A stretch of 64,000 nucleotides of DNA from Halostella pelagica (GTDB lineage: Archaea; Halobacteriota; Halobacteria; Halobacteriales; Natronoarchaeaceae): contig CP040678.1 of NCBI GenBank assembly GCA_005954745.1, positions 868,001-932,000 on the forward strand, given 5' to 3'. This document shows, piece by piece, positions 62,669-64,000 of this stretch. Numbering within the stretch: the first letter of the stretch is position 1; every line of letters begins with the position of its first letter. The notes below the pieces were generated by a model. The model searched no databases, was not told the DNA's origin, and saw only the letters and a program-made list of their open reading frames with translations. A program made the position numbers and the translations under genes.

Positions 62669-64000
62669 GCGGGGGCGGCGGCCGACCCGCGATCCGCGGA
62701 CGCGACGGTCTGGCGACGACGGAGGCTCGCGACCTCGCTCTCGACTGCGTCGAGGCGGGAATCGAGGCGGGCCATCCCGCCACCGTCGTCAGCGACGCGG
62801 TTTCGCTGGACGGCGACGCGCTACGGGTCGCCGACGAAACGTACGACATCGGCGAGTACGACGAAGTGGTCGTTCTCGGCGGCGGCAACGCCGCTGCGCA
62901 CGTCGCGGCGGCGCTCGAAACGACACTCGGCGACCGCATCGACCGCGGCGTCGTCGTGACAGACGACCCGACTGGGACCGAGTCCGTGACGGTCCGCGAG
63001 GGCGACCATCCCGTCCCGAGCGAACGCGGCGTGGAGGCCGCACGAGAAGTGCGTGCGCTAGCCGACGAGGCCGACGAGGCGACGTTCGTTCTGGTCGCCG
63101 TCACCGGCGGCGGCAGTGCGCTCCTGCCCGCGCCCGCCGAAGCCGTCTCGCTGGCGGACCTCCGGTCCGTCACCGACGCGTTGCTCGACAGCGGCGCGAC
63201 GATCAGCGAGATAAACGCCGTCCGCAAGCACATCTCGCAGATCAAGGGCGGCCGGTTGGCCCGCCGCGCCGCCCCGGCGACCGTCGTGTCGCTGATCTTG
63301 AGCGACGTGGTCGGCGACGACCCGAGCGTCGTCGCGAGCGGCCCGACCTCGCCCGACGGATCCACGTTCGAGGAGGCGCTGTCCGTGCTGGAGCGTTACG
63401 ACGTCGACGCTCCGACGGCGGTCACCTCCCGCCTGGAACGCGGAGCGGCGGGCGACACCGCCGAGACGCCCGGCCCTGACGACCCGCTGTTCGCCCGCGT
63501 GACGAACCACGGTATCGCGGACGGGACGACGGTGCTCGACGCGGCCCGCGACGCCGCGAGAGAGCGCGGCTACGGGGCGCTCGTTCTCTCCTCCCGGGTC
63601 CGCGGCGAGGCCAGAGAGGCGGCAAAGACCCACGTCGCTATCGCGGAGGAGGCGCTGGCGACCGGCGATCCCGTCGAACCGCCGGCCGCGATCCTCTCTG
63701 GCGGCGAAACCACGGTGACGGTCCGGGGTGACGGCGAGGGCGGTCCGAACCAGGAGTTCGCCGTCAGCGCGGCGCTGGAACTCGACAGTGTCGCGACTGC
63801 CCAAAGCGAGAGCGGAATCGCTGTCGCCGCAGTCGACACCGACGGGAGCGACGGGGCGACGGATGCGGCCGGCGCGCTCGTCGACGAGGCGACGGTTGAG
63901 GACGCGGCGTCCGCGCGGGCGGCCCTCGCCGGGAACGACGCGTATCCGTATCTCGATGCCCGCGATGCGCTTCTCGTGACAGGGCCGACCGGGACGAACC
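62665..64000 (+). CDS. Glycerate 2-kinase, MOFRL/DUF4147 family (3' end beyond the window)
   Basis: This kinase phosphorylates glycerate to 2-phosphoglycerate. It starts at GTG 62665, overlapping the SDR stop as GTGA. The N-terminal DUF4147 domain has EVVVLGGGNAAAHVA, DHPVPSERGVEAAREV, VTGGGSALLPAPAE and the KHISQIKGGRLA helix. The C-terminal MOFRL part has ILSGGETTVTVRGDGEGGPNQEFA, SGIAVAAVDTDGSDG and VTGPTGTN, where it is cut by the window end. At least 445 codons are present, so only the last few residues are missing. Confidence 0.93.
   Translation, partial: MSGGGGRPAIRGRDGLATTEARDLALDCVEAGIEAGHPATVVSDAVSLDGDALRVADETYDIGEYDEVVVLGGGNAAAHVAAALETTLGDRIDRGVVVTDDPTGTESVTVREGDHPVPSERGVEAAREVRALADEADEATFVLVAVTGGGSALLPAPAEAVSLADLRSVTDALLDSGATISEINAVRKHISQIKGGRLARRAAPATVVSLILSDVVGDDPSVVASGPTSPDGSTFEEALSVLERYDVDAPTAVTSRLERGAAGDTAETPGPDDPLFARVTNHGIADGTTVLDAARDAARERGYGALVLSSRVRGEAREAAKTHVAIAEEALATGDPVEPPAAILSGGETTVTVRGDGEGGPNQEFAVSAALELDSVATAQSESGIAVAAVDTDGSDGATDAAGALVDEATVEDAASARAALAGNDAYPYLDARDALLVTGPTGTN

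Overview
The window reads as chromosome from a halophilic archaeon of the class Halobacteria. The proteins are strongly acidic (Asp/Glu-rich), the DNA is GC-rich, and the gene set is archaeal and haloarchaeal: membrane LonB, NadM-type NMN adenylyltransferase, a thermosome subunit, TFB, a CetZ-type tubulin-like protein, NreA, PolX and several tiny CxxC zinc proteins. Many genes have a TATA-like box about 25-29 bases before the start codon, as expected for leaderless transcripts. I do not assign a genus. I saw no rRNA, tRNA, CRISPR array, insertion sequence or prophage, so this looks like core chromosome with some lineage-specific loci.

Layout: 1-3.1 kb holds a lonB-CPBP membrane protease operon on the minus strand. 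3.3-4.6 kb holds nadM and a SAM hydroxide adenosyltransferase. 4.7-7.2 kb holds a lipoprotein built of helical repeats plus a blue-copper domain, behind two DtxR/IdeR-like iron boxes. 7.2-20.6 kb is housekeeping: thermosome, amidohydrolase, acetyltransferase, TRAM protein, Fe/Zn-cluster protein, small regulators, F420/FMN oxidoreductase, methyltransferase, glycosyltransferase, radical SAM protein, Hsp20, FAD oxidoreductase. 20.9-23.2 kb holds katG, preceded by and overlapping a small ORF that resembles the N-terminus of a monofunctional haem catalase. 23.3-32 kb holds NUDIX, GT81-type glycosyltransferase, MFS, aldo-keto reductase, DHH phosphoesterase and an epimerase-like gene.

32.1-41.5 kb is one eight-gene, tightly overlapping minus-strand operon. 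It has a TadA/CpaF-like ATPase, a TadC-like membrane platform protein and six small or large membrane-anchored haloarchaeal proteins. It is transcribed away from cetZ (41.6-42.7 kb). This is the most system-like locus in the window: a reduced archaeal type IV filament or secretion machine whose product is not known to me. No prepilin peptidase is visible here.

42.8-57.2 kb carries an HD hydrolase, an alkaline-phosphatase-superfamily protein, a 7TM sensor kinase, pyrophosphatase, a PadR regulator, rnhA, tfb, nreA and a FAD/Rieske protein. Between tfb and nreA lie two long GC-rich stems whose arms interleave like an H-type pseudoknot (51543-51596). 57.2-61.6 kb groups nucleic-acid maintenance genes (Mut7-C nuclease-like, PolX, endonuclease V) with a zinc-finger rhomboid protease. 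The window ends in a glycerate 2-kinase gene that is cut off.
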